From Pseudoruegeria sp. SK021 (lineage in GTDB: Bacteria > Pseudomonadota > Alphaproteobacteria > Rhodobacterales > Rhodobacteraceae), in contig NZ_MTBG01000016.1 in the NCBI RefSeq assembly GCF_002119405.1, forward strand, positions 1 to 64,000: a stretch of 64,000 nucleotides of DNA, written 5' to 3'. This document shows positions 33,431-42,140 of this stretch, one piece after another; position 1 is the stretch's first letter, and each line of letters begins with the position of its first letter. A program made the translations under genes and the position numbers. The notes under the pieces were generated by a model, which worked only from the letters and a program-made list of their open reading frames with translations, was not told the origin of the DNA and did no database searches.

Positions 33431-34612
33431 ATGGATCGGTCGATCGCACCGCTGGATTTCACCCTTTGGAATGTCCAGCCCGCTACCGTCGAGGACAACC
33501 TGAGGCGCTTTCGGGGTGACACAGGTATTCAGGTCGATGCGCGGATTGTCGACGGGGCGTATCATCATATTTTGGGGGCGGAATTTGCCCAAGGTCAGGG
33601 GCCGGACGTGTTTTATGCGCAGCGCGCCGAAGCGGCGTTGTGGGGCGCAGAGGGCCACATCCTGGGCTTGGACCCGGATCATACCGCCCTTGCGCCGGTC
33701 ATTGCCGGTATGGACCCGCGTCTTGTCGCCGGTGCCTGCGATGCGGACGGGGGGCTTCTGGGCCTGACCTATTACAATGGCGGGCCGTTCGCGCTGTTCT
33801 TGCGCGACGGCCTGACGGCACCGCGAACGTGGCGCGGCTTTCTTGATCTGATGCGGCGCTGCAAACACGAGGGGCTGTCGGACCATCCCTTTGTTCCGCG
33901 CTGGCATCAAAGCCAGACCGGACTGATCTGGAGCCTGCTGTGCCACCTGAGCACGGAAGGTGTGCAGGACCTGACTGAAGCTGGTGCGGCCGAGGTTGTC
34001 GCAGAGATTCTGTCGATCTGGGCGGCTCTGCTGGCCGAAGATTTGGTGCCGTCGGGTAGCTTGGACGATACCGGCGATCAGGCGGCGGTCACCCGCTGGG
34101 CAAGCGGTGCCCATTGCGCGACCTTCACCATGGATTATTTGGCCGATGACGTGTTTCGGCTGGCCGGTCGCGCCCTCGGTGTCCCGGTGGCATTGCCCGG
34201 CTCGAACGGGACTGCGCTGATGCCTGGGCATGCCTTGCTCTGCGTCCGTGCCGGGTTGAGTGGCCCCCGTCTGGAACAGGCGCTGGCGCTGATGGCATGG
34301 TTGGGGGGGCCGCAGGTGCATGCCCGCTGGTACAGCGCGCATTTCTTCCCGGTGGCCTTCCCAGTTTCCAAGGCTGACGTCACCGCGGCGGAACGGGTGT
34401 TTCCCCCCACCTGCGCACCGTCGGCCGTGGCCCGGATCATGGCGGACCGCGCCCACGCCGTGACCTCGCCGGTCACGCAGGACCGCCATGCTTTGGACTG
34501 GACTGCGGTCGCGGACACCCAGATACGCGCCGCGCTGCGCGACCCTGCCGCAGATCTGGACGCCGCCGCACAACGGGTGGTCGAGGACTGGCATCGGCGA
34601 CATCCGTTATGA
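33431..34612 (+). CDS. Solute-binding-protein homologue lacking a signal peptide
   Basis: A 393-residue protein of the family-1 extracellular solute-binding fold. It has FTLWNVQPATVEDNLRRFRG at the start, GPDVFYAQRAEAALWGAEGH near residue 57, and GLTYYNGGPFALFLRDGLTA near residue 110, corresponding to binding-cleft residues. The mature fold begins about ten residues in: there is no hydrophobic signal segment, and no upstream start in frame would add one before the divergent gene. It should therefore stay in the cytoplasm, perhaps as a sensor or a storage or carrier protein. It ends six bases inside the convergent PfkB gene. Confidence 0.8.
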   Translation: MDRSIAPLDFTLWNVQPATVEDNLRRFRGDTGIQVDARIVDGAYHHILGAEFAQGQGPDVFYAQRAEAALWGAEGHILGLDPDHTALAPVIAGMDPRLVAGACDADGGLLGLTYYNGGPFALFLRDGLTAPRTWRGFLDLMRRCKHEGLSDHPFVPRWHQSQTGLIWSLLCHLSTEGVQDLTEAGAAEVVAEILSIWAALLAEDLVPSGSLDDTGDQAAVTRWASGAHCATFTMDYLADDVFRLAGRALGVPVALPGSNGTALMPGHALLCVRAGLSGPRLEQALALMAWLGGPQVHARWYSAHFFPVAFPVSKADVTAAERVFPPTCAPSAVARIMADRAHAVTSPVTQDRHALDWTAVADTQIRAALRDPAADLDAAAQRVVEDWHRRHPL

Positions 34613-35560
34613 CATCTCGGCAAGTCGGCGGGCGGCTTCTGCTGGGTCCAAGGCCAAGGCGGCGTCAGAGCCGCTGCATCCGATGACCATTCCGGCGGCA
34701 ACGATGGCACGGCGCACGGCCTCAGCCGGGGGCATCCCCATCATCCGGCAGGCACAATAGGCACCGCCAAAGCTGTCGCCCGCGCCGGTCACGTCGGCGA
34801 TTTGAACCGGGGGTACCGGGATTTCGGTGACGACCCCGTCAGAGGCCAACACGACCGATTGGCTGCCGCGCTTGATGATCGCCTCGCCAAAACCGGCATC
34901 GGTCAAGGCCAAAGCGGCCCCGTGCCAGTCGCCGCAGGCGATATGGGCGCTTTCCATTTCACTGGGCAACACCGCATCAGCCCCCGGCAGGCGGGCGGCC
35001 AGACCTGCGGCGTCCAGCCCCTTGGCGACATAGGGCGACGGATCCACCGATATGTAGCCCGATTGCGCCCGCAGCGCCGCCAGACTGCAGGGGCTGCGAT
35101 CCCGGACTTGCGGATTCAAGTGCACCGCCTTCGCCGGAAGCCAAGCGGCCGGAATGTCCGACGCTTCGGGGGAAAAGTTGAGCAAATAATCCAGATAGGT
35201 GTCCGCATCGCCGGGATCCCCTTCGGACCCGATATGGGTCAGTCCGGTATTGCGGGGCAGGCAGCGGCGCGACCCGTCGGTCTCATAGACAATCCATTCC
35301 GTCAGATGCGGCAGCGGGACGTCGCGACAATGGACGTGGTCGATGCCAGCGCGGGCCAGCATCGCTTCGACGTCAAAATCAAACCCGGTCCCGCGCCGCA
35401 GAGTGACCCCAATCCGTGCCGGATCCAGCCAGAGCCGTGCGCCAGCCGCGGAATAAATCGCGTTGCCCCCCATCTGGGCCCGCCACGGCCCCGGGGTTGC
35501 AGGCACCACATGGTCAATGGTGACCTGACCAAGCAGAATCAGATCGGGGCCGCCGCTCAC
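34607..35560 (-). CDS. PfkB-family carbohydrate kinase (first of two)
   Basis: A 317-residue ribokinase-fold kinase. The PfkB signature and catalytic aspartate are in VQIADVTGAGDSFGGAYCAC near residue 255. The N-terminal glycine motif is in WRAQMGGNAIYSAAGARLWL near residue 28. It overlaps the SIS-domain gene upstream by ATGA. This kinase-plus-SIS pairing mirrors fructosamine kinase and deglycase operons (frlD/frlB). The phosphoryl acceptor is not known. Confidence 0.88.
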   Translation of the reverse strand: MSGGPDLILLGQVTIDHVVPATPGPWRAQMGGNAIYSAAGARLWLDPARIGVTLRRGTGFDFDVEAMLARAGIDHVHCRDVPLPHLTEWIVYETDGSRRCLPRNTGLTHIGSEGDPGDADTYLDYLLNFSPEASDIPAAWLPAKAVHLNPQVRDRSPCSLAALRAQSGYISVDPSPYVAKGLDAAGLAARLPGADAVLPSEMESAHIACGDWHGAALALTDAGFGEAIIKRGSQSVVLASDGVVTEIPVPPVQIADVTGAGDSFGGAYCACRMMGMPPAEAVRRAIVAAGMVIGCSGSDAALALDPAEAARRLAEMS

Positions 35561-36720
35561 GCCAGTGCCGCCACGTCTTCGCGGATCAAGCTGTTTGAAA
35601 TCAGCTCAAACCCATCGGTGCGTCGCAGTGGGATCGACGTGATCCCGGACAGATGCGCCATGTAGAGCACCACAAGCTGTGCCGGAAGGTGGTAGACCAT
35701 GGGCGACAGAAGATCGCCAATATCGTCCGGCATGGCGAAATGGGCAAACGCACCGGACCCGTCCACGGACGCGGGCGCGACCAGCAAAGCGCGGCCACCC
35801 GCCCCAGCCATGCCGGACACGATTTCGGAAGCGCGATCTGCGGAATTGCCGGGAGGGGCGATGATGAACGCCACCGATTGTTCGCGCCAGTTGAAATAGG
35901 TCAGGAAATATTCCAGATGCGCCCATTCCTCTAGATCCTGATGGACACCGTTGATGGGCATCTGCTCGTGGAACTTAGCGGCGCTGTAGGCGGCGGTGCC
36001 GCGGCTGGGACCAGCGCCGAGGGAAAATACGGTATGTGCGCCGAGGATCTTTTGCGCCACATCCCGGGCCTGTTCGTCAATTGCCATTGCGGCTTGCGGC
36101 AGGCAGTCGATCGACCGGGTCAGATCGGCGCGCAAGGCCTGCGCGGTGTCGCTGGACAGATGGCCGCGCGCCACACCCAGCGCAATCCCGAAGTTGTACA
36201 GCGCCTGCAACACGGCGACGTATTCGGCGAAGTTCAAGAAACACCGGCCATAGGCTTCGGGGATGTCGGCAATGTCGCCAACGGGGCGGTGGACCACCGC
36301 ATCGGCGCTTTTGGCCAAACGTCCTTCCATCGTGCCGGTGATGCCAAGGGTGGCCAGCCCGCGGCTTTTCGCAAGGGCCACACATTCCCGCGCTCGCGAC
36401 GACGACCCGGAATTGGAGACGCTGACAATGACATCGCCGTCCGAGCAGACGGGCATTTGATACCGGGCCAACTCCATCGCGGTCAGGGCCTGCACTGGGA
36501 TGCCTGTCCAGCGTTCCAAAGCCGGGGCTACCGATAGCGCGGCGAAATAGCTGTCACCCGATCCGGCGAGGAACAAGCGTTTCGCGCCAGCGATGTCTGG
36601 GTTTTCCAGCGCGGCGGCGACGGTCGCATCAATGGTCTCTGTCAGGGCTTCGAGGTTTAGCGCGGTCTTCATCGCGGTGGCAATTTCTTCGGCGTGCGGC
36701 GGGAATGGAAGCTGGGTCAC
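35557..36720 (-). CDS. SIS-domain sugar isomerase or deglycase (first of two)
   Basis: A 387-residue protein with two SIS domains. The first has RLFLAGSGDSYFAALSVAPA near residue 48 and DVIVSVSNSGSSSRARECVA near residue 100. The second includes VFSLGAGPSRGTAAYSAAKF near residue 245 and an AHLEYFLTYFN segment. The layout is that of GlmS-C, AgaS and FrlB proteins acting on aminated or glycated sugar phosphates. The GTG start overlaps the ABC ATPase stop (GTGA). It is followed by the PfkB kinase in an ATGA overlap. A deglycase acting on the kinase product is the leading guess. Confidence 0.85.
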   Translation of the reverse strand: MTQLPFPPHAEEIATAMKTALNLEALTETIDATVAAALENPDIAGAKRLFLAGSGDSYFAALSVAPALERWTGIPVQALTAMELARYQMPVCSDGDVIVSVSNSGSSSRARECVALAKSRGLATLGITGTMEGRLAKSADAVVHRPVGDIADIPEAYGRCFLNFAEYVAVLQALYNFGIALGVARGHLSSDTAQALRADLTRSIDCLPQAAMAIDEQARDVAQKILGAHTVFSLGAGPSRGTAAYSAAKFHEQMPINGVHQDLEEWAHLEYFLTYFNWREQSVAFIIAPPGNSADRASEIVSGMAGAGGRALLVAPASVDGSGAFAHFAMPDDIGDLLSPMVYHLPAQLVVLYMAHLSGITSIPLRRTDGFELISNSLIREDVAALA

Positions 36721-37748
36721 GGAAGGAGGTCCTTTTCGGGCTCGGGAGTGTTCAGATGTGAGAGGCCGGGTGCAGCCGCATGGCAGGCCGCCATGTGGCT
36801 GTTCCCGAAGTGGGTCATTTCGGGGTCGATGCGCTTGCACATTTCCATGGCAATCGGGCAGCGGGTATGGAACCGGCAGCCCGGAGGCGGGAAGGCCGGG
36901 CTTGGAATATCACCGCTCAGCATCGGCACCTCGCGATCGGCTTCGATGGTGGGGTCGGGCGACGGCGCCGCGGCCAGCAGCGCTTTTGTATAGGGATGGC
37001 GTGGGTTGGTGGTGATCTCGGCGGCAGTGCCGATTTCCACCAGCTTGCCCAGATACATGACAGCCACCCGGTCCGCGAAGCTGAACACCCGGGCAAGATC
37101 ATGGGAGATGAACAAATAGGTCAGCGAAAACCGGTCGCGTAAATCGTCAAACAACTTCAGGATCTGAAGCTGCATTGAGACATCCAGCGCCGACAGCGGT
37201 TCATCCGCGACAATGAAATCGGGCTGTACGATGACGGCGCGGGCAATGGCGATGCGCTGGCGCTGACCGCCGGAAAATTCGTGCGGGTAGCGGGCGGCAA
37301 AGGTCGGGTCCAAACCCACGGCCTCCAGCATCTCAGACACCTTGGTTCGGATCTGAGCGGTCGACTCGCTTGTGTGAACCCGCAATGGTTCGGCCAAGGT
37401 GTCGAAAATCCGCGCCTTCGGGTTGAGCGACGAATACGGATCCTGAAAGATCATCTGAAACCGGGACCGCGCCCGGCGCAATGTCTCGCCCGCCAAGGTC
37501 GTGATGTCCTTGCCGTCAAAGATCAACTCGCCGTGCGCAATCGGCGCGGTCCGGATCATGGCGCGTCCGAGGGTGGATTTGCCACAACCACTTTCACCAA
37601 CAAGGGCAAGGGTTTCGCCGCGCTGGATCGACAGGTTCATATTGCGAACGGCTTGAACCACCGGAGCGGGCCCGCGTGAGAACAGGCCGCGGCGCATGTG
37701 AAATTCGACGGACAGGTTGCGGGCTTCGACCAGTGGGGGGTGGGTCAT
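36717..37748 (-). CDS. Oligopeptide/dipeptide-type ABC transporter ATPase (OppF-like)
   Basis: A 343-residue ATPase. Walker A is VGESGCGKSTLGRAM near residue 60, signature EFSGGQRQRIAIARAVIV near residue 165, and Walker B FIVADEPLSALDVSM near residue 190. The C-terminal oligopeptide-transporter domain includes the cysteine motif PGCRFHTRCPIAMEMCKRID typical of Opp/Dpp ATPases (Fe-S or zinc). The start overlaps the OppD-like stop (ATGA). Confidence 0.93.
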   Translation of the reverse strand: MTHPPLVEARNLSVEFHMRRGLFSRGPAPVVQAVRNMNLSIQRGETLALVGESGCGKSTLGRAMIRTAPIAHGELIFDGKDITTLAGETLRRARSRFQMIFQDPYSSLNPKARIFDTLAEPLRVHTSESTAQIRTKVSEMLEAVGLDPTFAARYPHEFSGGQRQRIAIARAVIVQPDFIVADEPLSALDVSMQLQILKLFDDLRDRFSLTYLFISHDLARVFSFADRVAVMYLGKLVEIGTAAEITTNPRHPYTKALLAAAPSPDPTIEADREVPMLSGDIPSPAFPPPGCRFHTRCPIAMEMCKRIDPEMTHFGNSHMAACHAAAPGLSHLNTPEPEKDLLP

Positions 37749-38728
37749 GACGCAGATCCGATCAGAGGATGAAAGCAGGCGACGCTTTGCCCGCCACCGC
37801 ATTGGTCCAACGTGGGGATTTTGGTGCGGCAGATGTCGGTCGCGCGGGCGCAGCGCGGCGCGAAGGCGCAGGCGGTGATGGGAAGGGACGGATCGGGGGG
37901 CGTGCCAGGAATTGGGGTTTGCTCGCGAAAGGACACGTCAAACCGCGAGGTCGAATCCAACAGCCCGCGCGTATAGGGATGCGCCGGTGCAGAATAGAGG
38001 CGCGAGCTGGGCGCATCCTCGACGATGCGGCCGCCATACATCACCACAATCCGCTTCGCCACGCGGGCCAGCAGCGCCAGATCATGGGTCACCCAGATCA
38101 TTGCCATGCCGATGTCGCGTTGAATCTGTTGAATGAGGCGGATGATGTCGGCCTGAACGGTGACGTCCAACGCCGTGGTGGGTTCGTCCGCAATTAGAAG
38201 TTTGGGCCGCAACGCCAGCGCCATGGCGATCATCATCCGTTGCCGCATGCCGCCCGAGGCTTCGTGCGGATGTTGGTTAACCCGCAGTTCCGGGGCGGGA
38301 ATTCCCACCTGACGCAACAGTTCGATCGCGGCGTCTTTCGCCTCGGTCCGGCTCATGCCGCGATGGCGGCGCAGACCTTCCGAGATCTGCCGACCGACGG
38401 TCAGGACGGGGTTGAGGGAACTGAGCGGGTCTTGAAAGACGTAGGACACGGTCGGGCCCCGCAGCTTTTCCAGCTGGCGCTGCTTCATCCCGAGAATGGG
38501 ATGGCCGTCAAGATCCAGCCGTGCGGCGGTGATGGTTGCCTGCTTTTCGTCCAGCAGTCGGGCAACCGACATCATCGCGACCGATTTTCCAGAGCCACTT
38601 TCACCGACAACCCCGACCACCTCGCCGGGGGCGAGCGTCAAGGAGACGCCGCGCACGGCATGGATGGTGCGGCCACCTTGGCTGAATGCAACCTTGAGAT
38701 CGTCGATATCTAGAATTGGCGCGGTCAA
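37745..38728 (-). CDS. Oligopeptide/dipeptide-type ABC transporter ATPase (OppD-like)
   Basis: A 327-residue ATPase. Walker A is [15 protein letters not shown] near residue 39, signature [17 protein letters not shown] near residue 155, Walker [17 protein letters not shown] near residue 180. The C-terminal cysteine motif is [21 protein letters not shown] start it at the TTG (complement of 38726-38728) that overlaps the permease stop (TTGA); the longer open frame upstream lies inside the permease gene. It pairs with the OppF-like protein. Confidence 0.92.
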   Translation of the reverse strand: MTAPILDIDDLKVAFSQGGRTIHAVRGVSLTLAPGEVVGVVGESGSGKSVAMMSVARLLDEKQATITAARLDLDGHPILGMKQRQLEKLRGPTVSYVFQDPLSSLNPVLTVGRQISEGLRRHRGMSRTEAKDAAIELLRQVGIPAPELRVNQHPHEASGGMRQRMMIAMALALRPKLLIADEPTTALDVTVQADIIRLIQQIQRDIGMAMIWVTHDLALLARVAKRIVVMYGGRIVEDAPSSRLYSAPAHPYTRGLLDSTSRFDVSFREQTPIPGTPPDPSLPITACAFAPRCARATDICRTKIPTLDQCGGGQSVACFHPLIGSAS

Positions 38729-39579
38729 TTTCCGATCCTCGGATTGAAGCGGTCCTGAAGCCAGTCGCCGCATAAGTTTCCACCCAGCACTGTGATGGCG
38801 ATGGCAAGGCCCGGCATTGCGGTCAGCCACCATGCGGTTTGCAAATAGGCGCGGCCGTCGTTCAGCATCACACCCCATGAGGGGTTCGCGCCGTCCACGC
38901 CGACCCCAAGAAACGACAGTGCTGCCTCTGCCAGAATGGCTTGAGCCATGGAAAAGCTGGCCACCACGATGATGGGCGACAAGGTGTTTGGCAGCACGGT
39001 GGTGCGCAGCAGGCGCAGCGTCGGCACGCCGACACTGATTGCGGCGTGAACATAATCTTGGGTTCTGACCGACATCACCGTGCCGCGCACCACCCGGGCG
39101 TAGTTGACCCATGCCCCCAGTGCGAGCACGAGAACAACGGGCCAAAAGCCGCCGCCAAATGTTGACAGGATAAAGATCGCCAGCAAGATGAATGGAAACG
39201 ACAGTTGGGCGTTGATCACCACCGACAGGATGGAATCGACCCAGCCCCCGAAGTACCCGGCGACAATGCCGATGGTCGATCCGATGGCGGCCCCGACGAT
39301 GACGGCGGCGACCCCAACTGCCAGCGAAATCCGGGACCCGTAAATGACCCGGGACAGCATGTCGCGCCCCAGATTGTCGGTGCCCAACGGATGTGCCAAG
39401 GATCCGCCCTCCAGCCACATCGGCGGCTGCATCCGGTCCAGCAGGCTGATCGCGGTGGGATCATAGGGGGCGATCATGGGGGCCAGCACGGCGCCAAGCG
39501 CAACAAACAGAAGGATGCCCGCACCGATGGTTCCCAACATATCCCGCTTTCCCGGGATCAGGCGACGCAGAACGCTCAT
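38725..39579 (-). CDS. Dipeptide-type ABC transporter permease (DppC-like)
   Basis: A 284-residue permease with six expected helices. The N-terminal helix is GTIGAGILLFVALGAVLAPM (about 16-35). A GTDNLGRDMLSRVIYGSRIS block follows near residue 66. The EAA-type loop is HAAISVGVPTLRLLRTTVLP near residue 185. The ATG start overlaps the DppB-like stop. The ligand of this transporter family ranges from peptides to opines, nickel and glycosylated compounds. Confidence 0.92.
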   Translation of the reverse strand: MSVLRRLIPGKRDMLGTIGAGILLFVALGAVLAPMIAPYDPTAISLLDRMQPPMWLEGGSLAHPLGTDNLGRDMLSRVIYGSRISLAVGVAAVIVGAAIGSTIGIVAGYFGGWVDSILSVVINAQLSFPFILLAIFILSTFGGGFWPVVLVLALGAWVNYARVVRGTVMSVRTQDYVHAAISVGVPTLRLLRTTVLPNTLSPIIVVASFSMAQAILAEAALSFLGVGVDGANPSWGVMLNDGRAYLQTAWWLTAMPGLAIAITVLGGNLCGDWLQDRFNPRIGN

Positions 39580-40493
39580 GACAGTTTCACCCGCGGGTCG
39601 ATCAAGACATACAGCAGATCGACAAGTAAGTTGATGACAACAAAGGCTGTTGCGGCAAACAAGACCACGCCCTGAACCAGCGGGAAGTCCCGTTGATAGA
39701 CCGCGTTGACAGCAAGCCGCCCAACGCCGGGCCAAGCGAAGATTGTCTCGGTGATGAACGCGCCGCCGATCAGTTCGGCCAGTTCAAGACCGGCCATCGT
39801 CACGATGGGGATCATGGCGTTGCGAAAGGAATGCACCCAAAGAACAGTTCTTTGACGCAACCCTTTTGATCGCGCGGTGCGGACGTAATCAGCGTTCAAC
39901 ACTTCCAGCATACTGGCGCGCATGAGGCGGGTCAGGCGGGCGGCCGATTGCAGCGCAATGGTGATGGCGGGCAGGATAATATAGCTGACGCCGCCATAGC
40001 CGGACACCGGAAGGATTTTTAGATGCACCGCAAAGAATGCGATCAGCATCAGGCCGATCCAGAAATTCGGGGCGGATTGCCCGATCATCGCGACACTGGT
40101 TGCCAAAAAATCCCAGACGGAATTGCGATTGAGGGCGATGAAGATGCCCAGCGGAACCGCGATGACAAGGGACAGAATGAAGCCGGTAAACGCCAGTTTC
40201 AGCGTGGCTGGAAGGCGTTCCATGATCAGATCGCTGACCGCAGCCTGCTGGACAAAGGAAAATCCCAAATCGCCCTGCAGCGCATTGCCGATATAGCTGG
40301 TATATTGCACCAACAACGGGCGGTTCAGGCCCAGATACTCACGCAGTTGTTCTTTGGCTTCACGGGTGGCGTTTTCGGGGGCGATCAACTCCACCGGGTC
40401 GCCGGTCATATGTCCGACGATGAAGGTCGTGAAGGACACGATCAACAGGACGATGACGGCCATGGCAAGGCGTCGGATCAGGAACCGGAACAT
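39576..40493 (-). CDS. Dipeptide-type ABC transporter permease (DppB-like)
   Basis: A 305-residue permease starting MFRFLIRRLAMAVIVLLIVS. ENATREAKEQLREYLGLNRP near residue 39 is the conserved periplasmic block, and RLPATLKLAFTGFILSLVIA is near residue 92. The EAA-type loop is VRTARSKGLRQRTVLWVHSF near residue 203. It follows the binding-protein gene across an 84-base gap with a strong hairpin. Confidence 0.93.
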   Translation of the reverse strand: MFRFLIRRLAMAVIVLLIVSFTTFIVGHMTGDPVELIAPENATREAKEQLREYLGLNRPLLVQYTSYIGNALQGDLGFSFVQQAAVSDLIMERLPATLKLAFTGFILSLVIAVPLGIFIALNRNSVWDFLATSVAMIGQSAPNFWIGLMLIAFFAVHLKILPVSGYGGVSYIILPAITIALQSAARLTRLMRASMLEVLNADYVRTARSKGLRQRTVLWVHSFRNAMIPIVTMAGLELAELIGGAFITETIFAWPGVGRLAVNAVYQRDFPLVQGVVLFAATAFVVINLLVDLLYVLIDPRVKLS

Positions 40494-40520
40494 TTCGGGA
40501 GAATCCTTGTCGAAGGGAAG

Positions 40521-40551
40521 GGCCGAGCGGCGCCGAAGCGGCCGCTCGGCC
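40521..40551 (-). terminator. Hairpin between the binding-protein and permease genes
   Basis: GGCCGAGCGGC and GCCGCTCGGCC form a perfect 11-base stem with a nine-base loop in the 84-base gap between the family-5 binding-protein gene and the permease gene. No T run follows on the transcribed strand. It probably stabilises the binding-protein mRNA and reduces read-through. Confidence 0.6.
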
Positions 40552-40577
40552 TGTTGGTCTGTAAGCGGGGAAGGACC

Positions 40578-42107
40578 TTATTCCGTGGTCATCAGATAGG
40601 GCTCGACATAGTTGTCGGCCCGGAAGTCGTAGGTGATGTTGTTGGCTTTGCCGAAGACCACCGGCAGACGCCACATGTAGAGCCAAGGCGCGTCATTCCA
40701 GACCGTCTGCTGGGCCTCAAATTCCAGTGCCAGACGCGCGTCATCATCCAGTGTCTGTGCGGCTTCGTGCACCAGCGCATCATACTCTTCGTTACAATAG
40801 CCGGACGAATTGTCGACATGGCCGCAGGTCAGGATCACCAGTTCCACCGAGGGGTTGATCAGCGCGGCCCAGCCCATGAAGTAGATGCCTTTGGTGCTGC
40901 TGCCGGACAGCATTTGGCGGAATTGGCCAAGCTCGACCGCTTCAACCGTGGGCTCGATGCCGACTTGCTGAAGGTAGGATGCGACGACCTCGGACACTTC
41001 TTTGCCGCCGGCGAAGCGGGTGGAATATTGGATGGTCAGAGGAAAGCCATCGGCATAGCCAGCCTCTGCAAGCAGGGCTTTGGCCTTTTCGGGATCGTAA
41101 TCAAACGCCGCCAAGTCCGGGTTGTTGTTGGGGGGATTGACGATCGACGGGATCGGCACGGTCTTGCCGTCAAGCAACGCCGTGATGATCGTGTCCACGT
41201 CGACGGCATGGTTCAGCGCTTGGCGGACCTTGATGTCCTTCAAAGCCGGTTGCTCGCCCTCAATGTTGATGCCCATGTGCATCTTGCGCAGGCCCTCAAC
41301 ATAGACCGCTTCGCTGATGTCACTGTCGGCTTGACCGGCGGTGTCGGGGGTGATGTCCACGATGACATCTGCGGTGCCAGCACGAAGTTCGTTCAGGCGG
41401 GACGATGTCTCTGGCACCACCCGGAACACCACTGTTTCGGCGTCAGGCGCGTCGCCCCAATAGGTGTCGTTCACAACCAAGGTCAGGCGGTCGTCGCGGT
41501 TCCATGAATCAAGCTTGTATGGGCCTGATCCGACCGGTTCAGAGGCCACCTTGTCTGCGGCGGTGTCGGTCAGATACTGGGGGGCGCCGATGAAAGCCTC
41601 GGCCAGCCAATACAGCATATTGACGGTTGGGGCTTCCGTAACCAGTTCGATGGTGTAATCGTCGACAACGTTCACCTCGATCAGGCCGGTCTGGTCGTGC
41701 AACTGTTGGACGGTTGCCCAAGGCGTGGTGTTCATCCGCTCCATGTTGATTTTGACGGCTTCGGCATTGAAGGGCTCGCCATTCGTGAACGTTACGCCTT
41801 CGCGCAGGTTGAACCGCCACGTGACGTCGTCGATCCGTTCCCATGAGGTGGCAAGCCGGGGTTCTGTGCTGCCATCGGGGGCGCGGCGCACCAGACTGTC
41901 GAAAATCGACCAGATCACGGACCCGGTGGGATGGTTGGAGTCCAGCATATGCGGATCGAGGCTGGTGATGTCATTGGCAGAAGCGATGGTGATGGTCTCG
42001 TTGTCCTGAGCCATGGCCGCAACGGGCACGGTGGCGGCCAAGGACAGAGCAATCGCCGAAGACAGCATCAACTGCCGGGCCAATCGCGATGGGGTGTGCA
42101 GGGTCAT
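40578..42107 (-). CDS. Family-5 extracellular solute-binding protein (Opp/Dpp type)
   Basis: A 509-residue periplasmic protein. The signal peptide is LMLSSAIALSLAATVPVAAM, cleaved around residue 33. The mature part starts with ITIASANDITSLDPHMLDSN. The family block WRFNLREGVTFTNGEPFNAE near residue 100 and DVRQALNHAVD-like VRQALNHAVDVDTIITALL near residue 295 identify family 5. It follows the second amidohydrolase on the same strand and precedes permeases and ATPases. Ligand unknown; context suggests an aminated or acylated sugar rather than a peptide. Confidence 0.93.
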   Translation of the reverse strand: MTLHTPSRLARQLMLSSAIALSLAATVPVAAMAQDNETITIASANDITSLDPHMLDSNHPTGSVIWSIFDSLVRRAPDGSTEPRLATSWERIDDVTWRFNLREGVTFTNGEPFNAEAVKINMERMNTTPWATVQQLHDQTGLIEVNVVDDYTIELVTEAPTVNMLYWLAEAFIGAPQYLTDTAADKVASEPVGSGPYKLDSWNRDDRLTLVVNDTYWGDAPDAETVVFRVVPETSSRLNELRAGTADVIVDITPDTAGQADSDISEAVYVEGLRKMHMGINIEGEQPALKDIKVRQALNHAVDVDTIITALLDGKTVPIPSIVNPPNNNPDLAAFDYDPEKAKALLAEAGYADGFPLTIQYSTRFAGGKEVSEVVASYLQQVGIEPTVEAVELGQFRQMLSGSSTKGIYFMGWAALINPSVELVILTCGHVDNSSGYCNEEYDALVHEAAQTLDDDARLALEFEAQQTVWNDAPWLYMWRLPVVFGKANNITYDFRADNYVEPYLMTTE

Positions 42108-42140
42108 TTTTTTATACCTCTCTGTTGATGTTTTTTTTGG

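Noticed and set aside
38729-39418. N-terminal extension of the OppD-like ATPase by about 230 codons
   Set aside because: It lies entirely inside the DppC-like permease gene in another frame, and the TTG start at 38728 with its TTGA overlap explains the family length.
40023-41507. A 494-codon plus-strand frame opposite the dipeptide-type permease and binding protein
   Set aside because: The minus-strand genes have signal peptide, helices and family motifs; the plus frame has none.
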